64,000 nt of DNA, from positions 744,001 through 808,000 of the forward strand of contig NZ_FVZB01000007.1 in NCBI RefSeq assembly GCF_900166655.1. Direction: 5' to 3'. Source of the stretch: Halobacillus hunanensis. GTDB lineage: Bacteria > Bacillota > Bacilli > Bacillales > Halobacillaceae. Position 1 is the stretch's first letter. Each line of letters starts with the position of its first letter. Positions 11,804 to 21,764 of the stretch are shown in pieces. The notes under the pieces are model-generated. The model was not told where the DNA came from, did not search any database, and saw nothing but the letters and a program-made list of their open reading frames with translations. The position numbers and the translations under genes are program-made.

Positions 11804-11834
11804 AAAGAAACTGGCTTGCCAGTCTCTTTTTTTT
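11802..11834 (+). terminator. pnp intrinsic terminator
   Basis: AAAAAGAAACTGGC / GCCAGTCTCTTTTT with one mismatch, then a T-run. It begins in the pnp stop codon. Confidence 0.8.
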
Positions 11835-11893
11835 GGCCTGAAATTCTAGACAACCCCTTTTAAGCATATCCTGCTTAAGAAGGGGGACTTTCC

Positions 11894-12811
11894 ATGAACA
11901 AGTACATAAAGCCTGCCGTTATCGTTTTTCTACTGATCAGCTGTTTGGCTGTTTATATGTCATTGAACCAGAGCAATCCTGTTTCTTCCTCCAATCCTTT
12001 ATACGAAAGGATTAAAAGTAAGCAGCAGGATTATTTTATAGAGCCTCAAAATGCGTACATTGATCAAGTTTGGAAAAAGATGCCCGGTTTAAATGGAAGA
12101 AAAGTGAATATAGAGAAGTCTTATAACAAGATGAAAAAAGATGGAAAATTTAATGAAGACAAACTTGTGTTTGAACAAATACCTCCAGAAGTGTCGTTGG
12201 AAGAGCTGCCCGTTTCGCCGATTTACCGCGGTCATCCCGACAAAGAAATGGTTGCGCTGCTGATTAATGTTTCGTGGGGAGCTGAATTTATCCCGGAAAT
12301 GGTGGAGGCGTTATCGAAACACCGAGTCAAAGCAAATTTTTTCATCGATGGAGCGTTTGCGGCTGAACATAAAGATTTAGTCCAGATGATTGAAGAAGAA
12401 GGTCATCTGATTGGCAGTCATGGTTATGGTCACAAGGATTTTGCCAAATTATCTAAACCTCAAGCCATGACTAACTTAGATAAGGCGAACAGTATCATAT
12501 CAAGCTTGATCGAAAGTGATATCGAATGGTTTGCTCCCCCGGCAGGAAGTTTTACGATGTCGGCAGTCGAAGCAGCGCAGAATTTAGATATGCAGACAAT
12601 CCTCTGGACTGTAGATTCCATCGATTGGAAGAAACCTACCAAAGATGTTTTTCTGCATCGAATTACCAGTAAGCTGCATAATGGCGCAACCGTCCTGATG
12701 CATCCAACCGCAGTTACAGCGTCCAGCTTGGATGAATTAATTCCCATCATTCAAGAACAGTATAGAATTGGCACATTAACAGAATTAATGAGTGAAAAAC
12801 GAGGAGGCTGA
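11894..12811 (+). CDS. ylxY: YlxY, sporulation-associated polysaccharide deacetylase homologue
   Basis: 305 residues: N-terminal membrane anchor (about 6-25) and a NodB-type domain outside the membrane. The usual metal/catalytic TFDDG motif is replaced by INVSWGAE, while GSHGYGH (metal-binding His pair) is kept and the third motif reads WFAPPAGSF. This matches the YlxY subfamily, so activity on sugar polymers is uncertain. In B. subtilis the same gene follows pnp. RBS AAGGGGGAC. Confidence 0.92.
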   Translation: MNKYIKPAVIVFLLISCLAVYMSLNQSNPVSSSNPLYERIKSKQQDYFIEPQNAYIDQVWKKMPGLNGRKVNIEKSYNKMKKDGKFNEDKLVFEQIPPEVSLEELPVSPIYRGHPDKEMVALLINVSWGAEFIPEMVEALSKHRVKANFFIDGAFAAEHKDLVQMIEEEGHLIGSHGYGHKDFAKLSKPQAMTNLDKANSIISSLIESDIEWFAPPAGSFTMSAVEAAQNLDMQTILWTVDSIDWKKPTKDVFLHRITSKLHNGATVLMHPTAVTASSLDELIPIIQEQYRIGTLTELMSEKRGG

Positions 12812-12817
12812 TTAGCG

Positions 12818-13042
12818 TTGAGGTTGAAGGAATTGTCCCAGAAGGAAGTCATTGATGTCGATGAAGGGAAAAAACTCGGGATCCTCGGTAAAGCAGATTT
12901 AATCGTGGATCCTGACAATGGCTTGATTCAATCGTTAATCATTTTAAATGAAGGACTGTTTAAAAGTCGGGATCACATCGAGATTGAGTGGAAGCAAATT
13001 TCAATTATTGGTGAAGATACAATATTATTAAAGAAAGATTGA
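12818..13042 (+). CDS. ymxH: PRC-barrel protein of the YlmC/YmxH family
   Basis: 74 residues forming one PRC-barrel: MRLKELSQKEVIDVDEGKKL, then GKADLIVDPDNGLIQSLIIL. Expressed in sporulating B. subtilis; molecular role unknown. The start is TTG 12818 with GAGGAGGC upstream overlapping the end of ylxY; TTG 12824 is an alternative. The mlpA protease gene that sits between ylxY and ymxH in B. subtilis is absent here. Confidence 0.88.
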   Translation: MRLKELSQKEVIDVDEGKKLGILGKADLIVDPDNGLIQSLIILNEGLFKSRDHIEIEWKQISIIGEDTILLKKD

Positions 13043-13071
13043 GCTACAACAAATTGTTGTAGCTTTTTTTT
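13043..13071 (+). terminator. ymxH intrinsic terminator
   Basis: GCTACAAC / GTTGTAGC with loop AAATT and seven T residues; starts right after the ymxH stop. Confidence 0.9.
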
Positions 13072-13098
13072 ATGCCCGTGCTTAGGCTTTTAGGAAAT

Positions 13099-13126
13099 CA
13101 CTAACGATCTGTTTCTGCATACGATA
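13099..13126 (+). promoter_or_regulatory. Sigma-K promoter of the dipicolinate synthase operon
   Basis: CATACGATA (13118-13126) fits the sigma-K -10 consensus CATANNNTA exactly, with the short -35 element AC (13100-13101) 16 nt upstream. spoVF is a known mother-cell sigma-K gene in B. subtilis. Confidence 0.8.
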
Positions 13127-13163
13127 AAAGGAGATTACACCACTTATAAAGGAGACTTCCGGC

Positions 13164-14042
13164 ATGCTTACAGAATATCATGTAGCAGTCATAGGGGGCG
13201 ATGCCCGACAAATTGAAATCATAAGAAGATTAAATGAGTGGGGTGCACATGTTTATTTAGCCGGATTCGATCAATTGAACGGGAGCTATACCGAAGCGGT
13301 GGAACTTGAATTTGACAGTGATCAGGTCGAGAAGCTTGATGCTGTCATTCTTCCTGTTTCAGGTACAGATGAAAATGGTTGTATAGATGGTATCTTTACG
13401 AATCGTTCGATCCCTTTGAGAGAAGAGTGGCTAAAGCGCACCCCGGAACATTGTCAAGTTTTTACAGGAATTACGAATGAAACGTTAACTCAAATGGTTC
13501 ATAACGCCAAACGAACATTGGTCCCGCTCATGGATCGCGATGATGTAGCCATTTATAATTCGATCCCAACTGTGGAAGGTACGATTATGATGGCCATTCA
13601 GCATACAGACGTTACGATTCATGATTCGCGGGTGTTGCTTATCGGCTTAGGAAGAGTAGGAATGAGCTTAGCCAGTACGTTTCATCAATTAGGGGCGAAG
13701 GTGAGCGTGGCTGTTCGTTCTTCAAAGGATGTAGCACGCGTCTATGCAATGGGATTGACTCCGCTTTATATTGAGTCATTGCCCGAACAAGATCTCACGT
13801 TTGATTTAGTCCTCAATACTGTTCCTGCTCCAATCCTTGATGCCAAAGTCATAAAAAAACTGCCAACACATGCCTTAATCCTGGATATTGCATCCAAACC
13901 AGGCGGAACGGATTTTCGTTATGCAGAAAAAAGAGGCGTCAAAGCAATACTAGTGCCTGGTCTGCCTGGAATAGTCGCTCCGAAAACAGCAGGGCGGATT
14001 ATTGCCAATGTTATATCACAGCAATTGAGAAAGAGTAAATAG
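13164..14042 (+). CDS. dpaA: Dipicolinate synthase subunit A
   Basis: SpoVFA. With DpaB it oxidises dihydrodipicolinate to dipicolinic acid in the mother cell, for uptake into the spore core. 292 residues; Rossmann NAD(P)-binding loop VLLIGLGRVGMSLA at about 159-172, N-terminal domain typical of the family (YHVAVIGGDARQIEIIRRL). The operon has a sigma-K promoter and continues into dpaB 15 bp later; asd, dapG and dapA supply the precursor. Confidence 0.96.
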   Translation: MLTEYHVAVIGGDARQIEIIRRLNEWGAHVYLAGFDQLNGSYTEAVELEFDSDQVEKLDAVILPVSGTDENGCIDGIFTNRSIPLREEWLKRTPEHCQVFTGITNETLTQMVHNAKRTLVPLMDRDDVAIYNSIPTVEGTIMMAIQHTDVTIHDSRVLLIGLGRVGMSLASTFHQLGAKVSVAVRSSKDVARVYAMGLTPLYIESLPEQDLTFDLVLNTVPAPILDAKVIKKLPTHALILDIASKPGGTDFRYAEKRGVKAILVPGLPGIVAPKTAGRIIANVISQQLRKSK

Positions 14043-14057
14043 AAAGGTGGATAAAGA

Positions 14058-14654
14058 ATGGTTCAATTAAAGGGAAAAAGAATAGGATTCGGCTTAACGG
14101 GTTCACATTGTACGTATCATGAAGTGTTCCCTGTTCTCCAGAAGCTTATGGATCTTGGAGCAGATGTCATTCCTATCTTATCTCACACAGTTCAAAAAAC
14201 AGATACAAAGTTTGGAGAAGCCGCTGAACACGTGAAGACAATTGAGTCAATTACAGGCAAAGAAGCAATCATGACAATTCCAGATGCAGAACCTTTGGGT
14301 CCGAAACTGCCGCTTGATTGTATGGTCATCGCTCCGATGACAGGAAATTCTACGAGTAAGTTCGCAAATGCTCTTACGGATTCACCAGTATTAATGGCTG
14401 CAAAAGCAACACTGCGAAACGAGAACCCGGTCGTCCTCGCGATTTCCACAAACGATGCGTTAGGATTGAATGGGGTTAACATTATGAGGCTGATGGCCAC
14501 CAAAAATATATACTTTGTACCTTTAGGGCAGGACCATCCTTACAAGAAACCTAACTCGCTCGTAGCAGATATGACATTAATTCCCGAGACAATTGAAGCA
14601 GCTATTTCTGGGAAACAGCGTCAACCTGTGCTGATTGAAAGATACTCAGAGTAA
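14058..14654 (+). CDS. dpaB: Dipicolinate synthase subunit B (flavoprotein)
   Basis: SpoVFB, 198 residues, a HFCD-type flavoprotein fold. Motifs: GFGLTGSHCTYHEVFPVLQ at the N-terminus, IAPMTGNSTSKFANAL, and LGLNGVNIMRLM. Acts as a complex with DpaA. RBS AAAGGTGG. Followed by a separate vegetative promoter for asd. Confidence 0.96.
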   Translation: MVQLKGKRIGFGLTGSHCTYHEVFPVLQKLMDLGADVIPILSHTVQKTDTKFGEAAEHVKTIESITGKEAIMTIPDAEPLGPKLPLDCMVIAPMTGNSTSKFANALTDSPVLMAAKATLRNENPVVLAISTNDALGLNGVNIMRLMATKNIYFVPLGQDHPYKKPNSLVADMTLIPETIEAAISGKQRQPVLIERYSE

Positions 14655-14662
14655 TTCCCTTT

Positions 14663-14691
14663 TTGATAACAGATGTGACAAGAAGTATGAT
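14663..14691 (+). promoter_or_regulatory. SigA-type promoter of asd-dapG-dapA
   Basis: TTGATA (14663-14668), 17 bp, TATGAT (14686-14691), about 65 bp ahead of the asd start codon. It would let lysine/DAP synthesis run in vegetative cells independently of the sporulation-only dpaAB. Confidence 0.6.
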
Positions 14692-14757
14692 AAAATAACA
14701 CAATAGTGGCTCACGTAGCAAAAATATAAAGATTTATATGTGAAAGGGGATCTGATT

Positions 14758-15804
14758 ATGAGTCAAACAAAAACGTACACTATCGCAGTAGTAGGTGCAA
14801 CTGGTGCTGTCGGACAAAAAATGTTGGAGACACTCGAAGATCGAAACTTTCCTATTAAAGAATTGAAACTATTGTCATCCAGCCGCTCAGCCGGCAAAAA
14901 AATGGTATTTAAAGGAACTGAATATACGTTGGAAGAAGCAACACCTGATAGTTTTGAAAACGTTGATATCGCTCTGTTTTCTGCAGGCGGATCAGTTTCT
15001 AAAAAGCTTGCTCCTGAAGCAGTGAAACGTGGAGCATTAGTCATCGACAATACGAGTGCTTACCGCATGGATGAAAGTGTGCCGCTCGTTGTCCCGGAAG
15101 TCAATGAAGAAGATATTAAAAATCACAATGGGATCATTGCCAACCCAAATTGTTCAACTATTCAAATGGTGGCCGCTCTCGAGCCAATAAAGCAGCACCT
15201 TGGCATGAAGCGTGTTATTGTCTCTACGTATCAGGCTGTTTCTGGTGCAGGTAATGAGGCAGCGGAAGAACTGCGGGAGCAATCACAGTCGTTCCTTAAT
15301 GGAGAAGAATTAGAAGCTAGCATTCTACCTGTTAGTGGGGATGAAAAACATTTTCCAATAGCTTTTAACGCGTTGCCTCAGATTGATAAATTTCAAGATA
15401 ATGGCTATACCTTCGAAGAAATGAAAATGATTAATGAAACGAAGAAAATTATGCACACTCCCGCGCTTCAAATTTCAGCTACATGTGTTCGTTTGCCGAT
15501 TTTTACTTCACATGCTGAGAGTGTTTATGTTGAAGTTGAACAGGAAGATGTTTCAGTTCAACAATTGAAAGAGCTTGTAGGCAATGCACCTGGGGTCGTG
15601 CTGGAAGACGATCCAGATGTTCAGTCCTATCCAACACCATTAAGTGCTGCTGGGAAACGTGATGTATTTGTAGGCCGTATACGTAAAGATCTCGACCATA
15701 AGAATGGATTTCATCTTTGGGTAGTTTCTGATAATCTATTAAAGGGAGCTGCCTGGAATTCAGTTCAAATTGCAGAACGAGTCGTCGCCAATCAATGGCT
15801 GTAA
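14758..15804 (+). CDS. asd: Aspartate-semialdehyde dehydrogenase
   Basis: NADPH-dependent reduction of aspartyl phosphate in the DAP/lysine, threonine and methionine pathways. 348 residues from ATG 14758 (AAAGGGGATCTG upstream); a GTG six codons earlier overlaps the RBS. Nucleotide-binding [19 protein letters not shown] start and the catalytic cysteine in [16 protein letters not shown] are visible. Confidence 0.96.
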   Translation: MSQTKTYTIAVVGATGAVGQKMLETLEDRNFPIKELKLLSSSRSAGKKMVFKGTEYTLEEATPDSFENVDIALFSAGGSVSKKLAPEAVKRGALVIDNTSAYRMDESVPLVVPEVNEEDIKNHNGIIANPNCSTIQMVAALEPIKQHLGMKRVIVSTYQAVSGAGNEAAEELREQSQSFLNGEELEASILPVSGDEKHFPIAFNALPQIDKFQDNGYTFEEMKMINETKKIMHTPALQISATCVRLPIFTSHAESVYVEVEQEDVSVQQLKELVGNAPGVVLEDDPDVQSYPTPLSAAGKRDVFVGRIRKDLDHKNGFHLWVVSDNLLKGAAWNSVQIAERVVANQWL

Positions 15805-15828
15805 ATCTAATAGGTTGAGGTGTATACA

Positions 15829-17046
15829 TTGAAATTACTCGTGCAAAAATTTGGGGGAACCTCCGTCCGTGATCAAGAAAGCAGATCACGGGCAATCTCC
15901 CATATTAAAAATGCTTTAAGTGAAGGATACAAAGTCGTCGTTACCGTTTCAGCAATGGGGCGTAAAGGCGAGCCATATGCAACAGATACATTACTTGATT
16001 TAATCCAGTTTCCCGAATCAAACGTATCAGATCGAGAACAGGATCTGATTATGTCTTGCGGAGAAACAATTTCATCCGTGGTTTTTTCAAACGAATTAAC
16101 TCGGGAAGGGATATCTGCAGCAGCTTTAACAGGTGCTCAGGCTGGTTTTTTAACAACAGATGATTTTACTCGTGCTAAAATTTTACGCATGGACCCAACT
16201 CGCATTTTAGCAGAACTTGAGAAAAATGATGTTGTAGTTGTAGCTGGATTCCAAGGAAAGACGGAGTCAGGTGATACGACAACGATAGGTCGTGGAGGCA
16301 GTGATACAAGTGCTGCTGCCTTAGGTGCGGCTTTAAGTGCGGATTACATTGATATTTTTACAGATGTGGAAGGAATTATGACAGCCGATCCGAGACTTGT
16401 AGAATCTGCGCGGGCACTCCATGTAGTCACATATAATGAAATTTGCAATCTTGCTTATCAAGGGGCCAAAGTGATTCACCCGCGTGCAGTTGAAATTGCC
16501 ATGCATGCAAAGGTACCTATCCGCGTCCGTTCAACTTATTCAGACTCGACGGGCACGTTAGTAGCTGCTTCGAAAGAAGGGGAAGCAGGGAATGATCTGC
16601 CGGATCGACTCGTGACAGGAATCGCTCATATGTCCGGATTAACTCAAATTAAAGTTCAATCCAAAGAGGATCCATCGAGGCTTCAATCCGAAGTGTTTAA
16701 ATCCATGGCCGAGGCGAATATTTCTGTTGATTTTATTAACATTTCTCCAAGTGGGGTAACCTATACGATTGATGGAATGTTTACAGAAAGAGCAGTCGGT
16801 ATCTTGAATGATCTCGGTTACGAGCCGGAAATTAAAGCAGGCTGTGCAAAAGTATCAACGGTCGGGGCTGGGATTACCGGTGTACCAGGGGTTACAGCTC
16901 AGATTGTGCAAACACTGATTGAGCGTGGCGTACAAATTTTGCAGTCAGCCGATTCCCATACGACAATTTGGGTCCTGATCAAGGAAGAGGATTTAATTGA
17001 CGCGGTCAATGCCCTCCACGATATCTTTCAATTGAATAAAGAATAA
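15829..17046 (+). CDS. dapG: Aspartokinase I (DapG)
   Basis: Phosphorylates aspartate for meso-DAP and dipicolinate synthesis; the B. subtilis enzyme is feedback-inhibited by DAP. KFGGTSV substrate loop at the N-terminus, IGRGGSDTSAAALGA in the kinase domain, and two C-terminal ACT domains. TTG 15829 is chosen because it gives MKLLVQKFGGTSV, as in relatives, at the right distance from TGAGGTG; 405 residues. Confidence 0.95.
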   Translation: MKLLVQKFGGTSVRDQESRSRAISHIKNALSEGYKVVVTVSAMGRKGEPYATDTLLDLIQFPESNVSDREQDLIMSCGETISSVVFSNELTREGISAAALTGAQAGFLTTDDFTRAKILRMDPTRILAELEKNDVVVVAGFQGKTESGDTTTIGRGGSDTSAAALGAALSADYIDIFTDVEGIMTADPRLVESARALHVVTYNEICNLAYQGAKVIHPRAVEIAMHAKVPIRVRSTYSDSTGTLVAASKEGEAGNDLPDRLVTGIAHMSGLTQIKVQSKEDPSRLQSEVFKSMAEANISVDFINISPSGVTYTIDGMFTERAVGILNDLGYEPEIKAGCAKVSTVGAGITGVPGVTAQIVQTLIERGVQILQSADSHTTIWVLIKEEDLIDAVNALHDIFQLNKE

Positions 17047-17063
17047 TGAAAGGGGATATAGAC

Positions 17064-17933
17064 GTGGATTTTGGTAAAGTATTAACAGCCATGGTGACAC
17101 CTTTTGACATCAATGGGAACCTTGATCTTGCTAAAACGTCGACACTGGTAGAATATTTAATAGATCATGGGACAGAAGGGTTAGTTGTGGCTGGAACAAC
17201 CGGAGAATCACCAACACTTACTTCAGAAGAAAAAGTGGCTCTTTGGGAGCATGTAGTAAAAGTAGTCAACGGCAGAATCCCGGTTATTGCAGGCAGCGGC
17301 AGCAATAATACGCAAGCTTCCATTGAGCTCTCAAAGAAAGCTGAACAAACTGGAGTAGATGCCATAATGCTCGTTGCCCCTTATTACAATAAGCCGAATC
17401 AACGTGGTCTTTATGAACATTTTAAAGCCATTGCTAAATCCATTACGAAACCTGTAATGCTGTATAATGTTCCAGGTCGAACAGCTGTCCGAATGAATGC
17501 TGATACGGTCATTAAACTATCGGAAGTTGACAATATTGTCTCTGTCAAGGAAGCGACAGGAGATCTCGATGCGGTAGCCGAGATTGTAGAAAAAACAGAT
17601 GACTCGTTCTCCCTGTATAGTGGTGATGATAATTTGACTCTTCCGATTTATGCAGTGGGCGGAAATGGAATTGTATCTGTATCCGCTCATGTCGTCGGTG
17701 AGGAACTAGGTGAGATGCTTAGATTGTTTGACGCTGGAAAAGGAAAAGAAGCCGCTGCCATTCACAGGCGCATCCTCCCTGTGTTAAAAGGTATGTTTAG
17801 TGCGCCTTCTCCAACGCCAATTAAAACAGCTCTGCAAATGAAAGGGCTTGATACAGGAGGAGTCAGACTACCGCTCGTTCCCCTCACTTCTGAAGAACGC
17901 CACACGATTCAGCAATTAGTCGACACGATTTAA
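17064..17933 (+). CDS. dapA: 4-hydroxy-tetrahydrodipicolinate synthase
   Basis: Condenses pyruvate with aspartate semialdehyde. TIM barrel, 289 residues; GTTGESPTL loop, catalytic tyrosine in MLYNVPGRT and Schiff-base lysine in SVKEATGDL. Start GTG 17064 behind AAAGGGG gives MDFGKVLTAMVTPFD; the in-frame ATG at 17046 overlaps the dapG stop and the RBS. Last gene of the asd operon; strong terminator follows. Confidence 0.95.
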   Translation: MDFGKVLTAMVTPFDINGNLDLAKTSTLVEYLIDHGTEGLVVAGTTGESPTLTSEEKVALWEHVVKVVNGRIPVIAGSGSNNTQASIELSKKAEQTGVDAIMLVAPYYNKPNQRGLYEHFKAIAKSITKPVMLYNVPGRTAVRMNADTVIKLSEVDNIVSVKEATGDLDAVAEIVEKTDDSFSLYSGDDNLTLPIYAVGGNGIVSVSAHVVGEELGEMLRLFDAGKGKEAAAIHRRILPVLKGMFSAPSPTPIKTALQMKGLDTGGVRLPLVPLTSEERHTIQQLVDTI

Positions 17934-17938
17934 GTGTA

Positions 17939-17973
17939 CAGCAGCGTGCAAAAAACGCTGCTGTATTTTTTTT
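17939..17973 (+). terminator. dapA intrinsic terminator
   Basis: CAGCAGCGT / ACGCTGCTG with loop GCAAAAA, then TATTTTTTTT. Confidence 0.9.
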
Positions 17974-18130
17974 GCCCACAGGATGTGGGTAGTTCAGTGT
18001 TGGCACATGCCCCACAGGATGTGGGGTAGTTCGGTGTTGGCACAGGACGTGCCGCTCTTAACCGAACTTCCTTGATGCCGAACTTAGTCGAACTTCCATT
18101 AATCCCGCTCTTAACCGAACTTCCTTAACC
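17974..18130. repeat. Array of GTTCGGTGTTGG / CCGAACTTCCTT stem-loop repeats
   Basis: The best-kept unit (18029-18073) has outer arms GTTCGGT/ACCGAAC and an inner stem GGCAC/GTGCC around AGGAC. A CCCACAGGATGTGGG hairpin precedes it and occurs twice (17974-17990 and 18008-18026). Partial units follow: CCGAACTTAGTCGAACTTCC and CGCTCTTAACCGAACTTCCTTAA. The array takes the place where rnjB lies in B. subtilis. No coding content. Confidence 0.7.
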
Positions 18131-18215
18131 ACCAAACTTGTTCTTTCGCTTTTTCTTGTATGACGTTAGTTACTCTGTCTCATACTAAGAAAAAGTGTGA
18201 AAGGGGCAGGTAAAG

Positions 18216-18935
18216 ATGAAAGACAAACAAGAAGAGAATGATCAGTCCAAGCAACAATCATCGCTTGTAGATAAAATACAGCAGCTGGGCCAAAATAATG
18301 TACCACAGCCAGGAGATTCAAACATTCATGTTCTCCCGATTATTGGGCAGGTAGAAGGGCATGTCCAATTGCCTGCACAAAATAAGACGACAAAATATGA
18401 ACATTTGATTCCGCAGCTGATTGCCATCGAACAAAATCCTAAAATTGAGGGTCTCGTCGTGTTATTAAACACGGTAGGCGGTGATGTGGAAGCAGGACTA
18501 GCGATATCAGAGATGATCGCCTCGCTGTCTAAGCCATCCGTATCTATTGTTCTCGGAGGCGGTCATTCTATAGGTGTTCCGATTGCCGTAGCGTCAAACT
18601 ATTCCTTTATAGCTCCGACGGCTACGATGACGATCCACCCAATCAGATTAAATGGGTTAGTGATCGGCGTCCCTCAGACATTTGAATACATGGATAAAAT
18701 GCAGGATCGGGTTATTAATTTTGTGACAAATCACTCCAATATTGAGGAAGAAAAATTTAAGGAACTTATGTTTGCCAAAGGTAACCTGACACGTGATATC
18801 GGTACGAACGTTGTTGGACAGAAAGCAGTTGAAAGTGGGTTAATTGATGATGTCGGCGGCGTCCATGAAGCGATGAGCAAACTTAATGAACTCATTGATA
18901 TTCAAAAAGGTAAACAAGAGCAGGTGATTCAATGA
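18216..18935 (+). CDS. tepA: TepA, ClpP-like peptidase (S14 family)
   Basis: 239 residues, cytoplasmic ClpP/crotonase fold, described in Bacillus as translocation-enhancing protein and linked to degradation of spore proteins. The serine sits in [14 protein letters not shown] rather than the canonical ClpP GxASM, and the histidine in [25 protein letters not shown]. Overlaps ylzJ by four bases (ATGA). It is normally preceded by rnjB, absent here. Confidence 0.9.
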   Translation: MKDKQEENDQSKQQSSLVDKIQQLGQNNVPQPGDSNIHVLPIIGQVEGHVQLPAQNKTTKYEHLIPQLIAIEQNPKIEGLVVLLNTVGGDVEAGLAISEMIASLSKPSVSIVLGGGHSIGVPIAVASNYSFIAPTATMTIHPIRLNGLVIGVPQTFEYMDKMQDRVINFVTNHSNIEEEKFKELMFAKGNLTRDIGTNVVGQKAVESGLIDDVGGVHEAMSKLNELIDIQKGKQEQVIQ

Positions 18936-19138
18936 CCCTGTATACACCACTAAGTGAACATGATATATTTCCTCAGCCATACAAAGACGGAAATATTGTA
19001 TTTGAAAATCACAAAAACTGTCAGGTGAAGTGTTTAGATCAAGGCAATGGAAAAAAACAAATTCTTCAAGTATTATCGACCAATCCAACTGATTACATGG
19101 ACCCGACTTTACAACCAGGACAATGGCTGGACTCGTAA
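18932..19138 (+). CDS. ylzJ: YlzJ-like protein
   Basis: 68-residue conserved hypothetical protein typically found between tepA and spoIIIE. No motif of known function; overlaps the tepA stop, so the two are translationally coupled. Identity rests on length and context. Confidence 0.85.
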   Translation: MTLYTPLSEHDIFPQPYKDGNIVFENHKNCQVKCLDQGNGKKQILQVLSTNPTDYMDPTLQPGQWLDS

Positions 19139-19152
19139 CACGCTGCGCCCTA

Positions 19153-19223
19153 TGCTATAATAAAGGAAGATAGAACTGGAAATGTGGATGTCGCTTACAC
19201 TACTCTTGGTAGCAGGCGACATC
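19153..19223 (+). promoter_or_regulatory. spoIIIE promoter (extended -10) and leader hairpin
   Basis: TGCTATAAT (19153-19161) is an extended -10; no good -35 is seen. The transcript then folds GATGTCGC (19187-19194) with GCGACATC (19216-19223) around a 21-nt loop, followed by TTGTTCTTT. It resembles an attenuator in the leader. Confidence 0.5.
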
Positions 19224-19259
19224 TTGTTCTTTCCTAAGGCATAGGAGGTGGAACTTTTT

Positions 19260-21545
19260 ATGGGAAAAAAAAGAAAAAAGAAAGGTAAGTCTAGAAAAAA
19301 ACGATCAGCCCTTAAAGAACAGCTGCAACTTGAGTTGATTGGTTTATTGTTTTTATTTATAGCTGTTTTCGGCAGTGGTGCTTCCATCATAAGCGATGGA
19401 GCCATCCCAGGAGGCCTTGAACATTTTTGGCAATTTATTTTTGGTGTCTGGTATTTTGCTGCTTCTCTGTTTTTCTTAATAACTGGTATTTATTTGATGG
19501 TAAAACGGAAATGGCCGCAGCTTTTACATAAACGGATGATCGGTATCTATTTCATTTTCACTTCCCTGCTTCTGTTTACACACGTTGAAACGTTGGCAGA
19601 TGAGCTGCAAAATGAGAGCGGCTCAGTATTTGGCCTGACGTGGGACCGCTTGATAAGTATGATGTCAGGAGAAGCTCCTGTTTCTGCAATTGGCGGCGGT
19701 TTAACAGGTGCCTTTCTACTGTTGATTACCTACTACTTGTTTTCTTCAATAGGAGCCATCATCGTTTCCATATTCTTGTTCCTTGTCGGAGTCATGTTTG
19801 TGACAGAACGATCTATGGGAGACCTGTTAGCAAAAAGCTGGGAAAAGACGAAAGAGTTTTTTACTATTGCGCGGGAACAATCAGAAACGAGACGAGAATC
19901 GAAGAAGTTGGCTGAGCCTCGTCCTAAAAAAGAGGCCGCCAGCACCATCGATGTCATTGATGATCCTCGAACAGAAGTTGAGGAGGACCATCCTGAGCCT
20001 ATTATTCAGGATTTTACAGAACAGGCATACCAGAAGCCGAAAAACAGTGAGACAACACCTGAGGAGCAAAAAGAAGATCAAGTTCTTGAGAAATCAGTAT
20101 CAACTGCTGAACTTGAGAATCCCGATTACAAACTGCCGGGTATGGATTTATTGGATGAACCAACCTCGAGCACTCAAAGTCAGGCGCGATCTCATATTCA
20201 GGCAACGGTGAGGAAACTTGAAAAAACCTTTCATAGCTTTGGAGTCAAGGCAAAAGTCACAAAAGTCCATGTAGGGCCTGCTGTAACTAAATATGAAGTA
20301 TATCCTGACGTAGGGGTGAAGGTGAGCAAAATTGTCAACCTAAACGACGATCTTGCCTTGGCACTGGCGGCAAAGGATATTCGTATTGAAGCACCGATAC
20401 CAGGCAAGTCTGCTGTAGGGATTGAAGTGCCAAACACTGAAGTATCGATGGTATCATTGCGTGAAGTACTGGAAACAGGCAAAACGAAACCAGATGCGAA
20501 GCTTAGCTTTGCCTTGGGGCGGGATATTTCCGGAGAAGCAGTGATGGCAGAGCTTAATAAAATGCCCCACTTGCTTGTCGCCGGGGCAACAGGGAGCGGA
20601 AAAAGTGTCTGTATTAACGGTATTATCACGAGTGTTCTGATGCGAGCGAAGCCTCACGAAGTCAAGATGATGATGATTGATCCAAAAAAAGTTGAACTCA
20701 ACGTCTATAATGGCATTCCTCATTTATTGGCACCGGTAGTGACGGATCCTAAGAAGGCTTCCCGTGCCCTCATGAAAGTCGTTTCGGAAATGGAAAGAAG
20801 GTATGATCTGTTTTCTGATTCCGGAACGAGAAATATCGAAGGGTACAACGAATATATCAAGAAACATAACAAAGAAAACGATGACGACCAGCCGTTTTTA
20901 CCGTACATTGTTGTGCTGGTTGATGAATTAGCTGACCTAATGATGGTAGCTTCAAATGATGTAGAAGATGCGATTACCCGTCTAGCACAGATGGCAAGGG
21001 CTGCCGGTATTCATTTAATCATTGCTACCCAGCGGCCATCCGTTGATGTCATCACAGGGGTCATCAAAGCTAATATTCCTTCCCGAATTGCCTTTAGCGT
21101 TTCCTCTCAAACTGACTCGAGAACGATTTTAGACTCAGGCGGTGCAGAGAAATTGCTTGGACGAGGTGATATGTTGTTCACTCCTGTAGGTTCCGGGAAA
21201 CCAACACGTGTCCAGGGCGCTTTTTTATCAGATGAAGAAGTTGAACGGGTTGTCAATTTCTGTGTGGAACAGCAAAAGGCTCAATACCAGGAAGAGATGA
21301 TTCCAGAAGAAGAAAGTGAAGTGAAACAGGAAGTTGATGATGATTTGTACCCAGATGCAGTACAAATGGTTATTGAGATGCAAAGTGCCAGTGTCTCCAT
21401 GATTCAACGCCGTTTCAGAGTGGGCTATACAAGAGCTGCCCGTTTAATCGATGCCATGGAAGACAACGGGATTGTAGGTCCTTATGAAGGAAGTAAGCCG
21501 AGAAATGTACTTGTCTCGGAAATGCAAGAAGAACAATCCAGCTAA
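19260..21545 (+). CDS. spoIIIE: DNA translocase SpoIIIE (FtsK family)
   Basis: Membrane-anchored motor that pumps the chromosome into the forespore. 761 residues; basic N-terminus, four membrane helices (about 25-180), acidic linker, motor domain with Walker [15 protein letters not shown] and Walker [15 protein letters not shown], and a winged-helix gamma domain ([20 protein letters not shown]) that reads SRS sequences. ATG 19260 behind AGGAGGTGG; GTG 19248 lies in the RBS. Length is near B. subtilis SpoIIIE and well below SftA. Confidence 0.95.
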   Translation: MGKKRKKKGKSRKKRSALKEQLQLELIGLLFLFIAVFGSGASIISDGAIPGGLEHFWQFIFGVWYFAASLFFLITGIYLMVKRKWPQLLHKRMIGIYFIFTSLLLFTHVETLADELQNESGSVFGLTWDRLISMMSGEAPVSAIGGGLTGAFLLLITYYLFSSIGAIIVSIFLFLVGVMFVTERSMGDLLAKSWEKTKEFFTIAREQSETRRESKKLAEPRPKKEAASTIDVIDDPRTEVEEDHPEPIIQDFTEQAYQKPKNSETTPEEQKEDQVLEKSVSTAELENPDYKLPGMDLLDEPTSSTQSQARSHIQATVRKLEKTFHSFGVKAKVTKVHVGPAVTKYEVYPDVGVKVSKIVNLNDDLALALAAKDIRIEAPIPGKSAVGIEVPNTEVSMVSLREVLETGKTKPDAKLSFALGRDISGEAVMAELNKMPHLLVAGATGSGKSVCINGIITSVLMRAKPHEVKMMMIDPKKVELNVYNGIPHLLAPVVTDPKKASRALMKVVSEMERRYDLFSDSGTRNIEGYNEYIKKHNKENDDDQPFLPYIVVLVDELADLMMVASNDVEDAITRLAQMARAAGIHLIIATQRPSVDVITGVIKANIPSRIAFSVSSQTDSRTILDSGGAEKLLGRGDMLFTPVGSGKPTRVQGAFLSDEEVERVVNFCVEQQKAQYQEEMIPEEESEVKQEVDDDLYPDAVQMVIEMQSASVSMIQRRFRVGYTRAARLIDAMEDNGIVGPYEGSKPRNVLVSEMQEEQSS

Positions 21546-21574
21546 ACTGTCGTACTCGTACGACAGTTTTTTTT
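21544..21574 (+). terminator. spoIIIE intrinsic terminator
   Basis: AAACTGTCGTA / TACGACAGTTT with loop CTCG and eight T residues; overlaps the stop codon. Confidence 0.92.
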
Positions 21575-21764
21575 ACGGGGTTCGTTTGATTAATGAGAAG
21601 AATTTAAACATTCTAATTAAACAAACATGTCCAATATTCGATAAAAATGTCCTAATTCTATTTATTTATTTCTAGAAAAGTGTTATATTAATTTCGAATA
21701 TGATGTGTCGAACGTCAGATGTCAGATCTCTTACCTATAGGCAAATAGACTTGGAGTGAACGTT

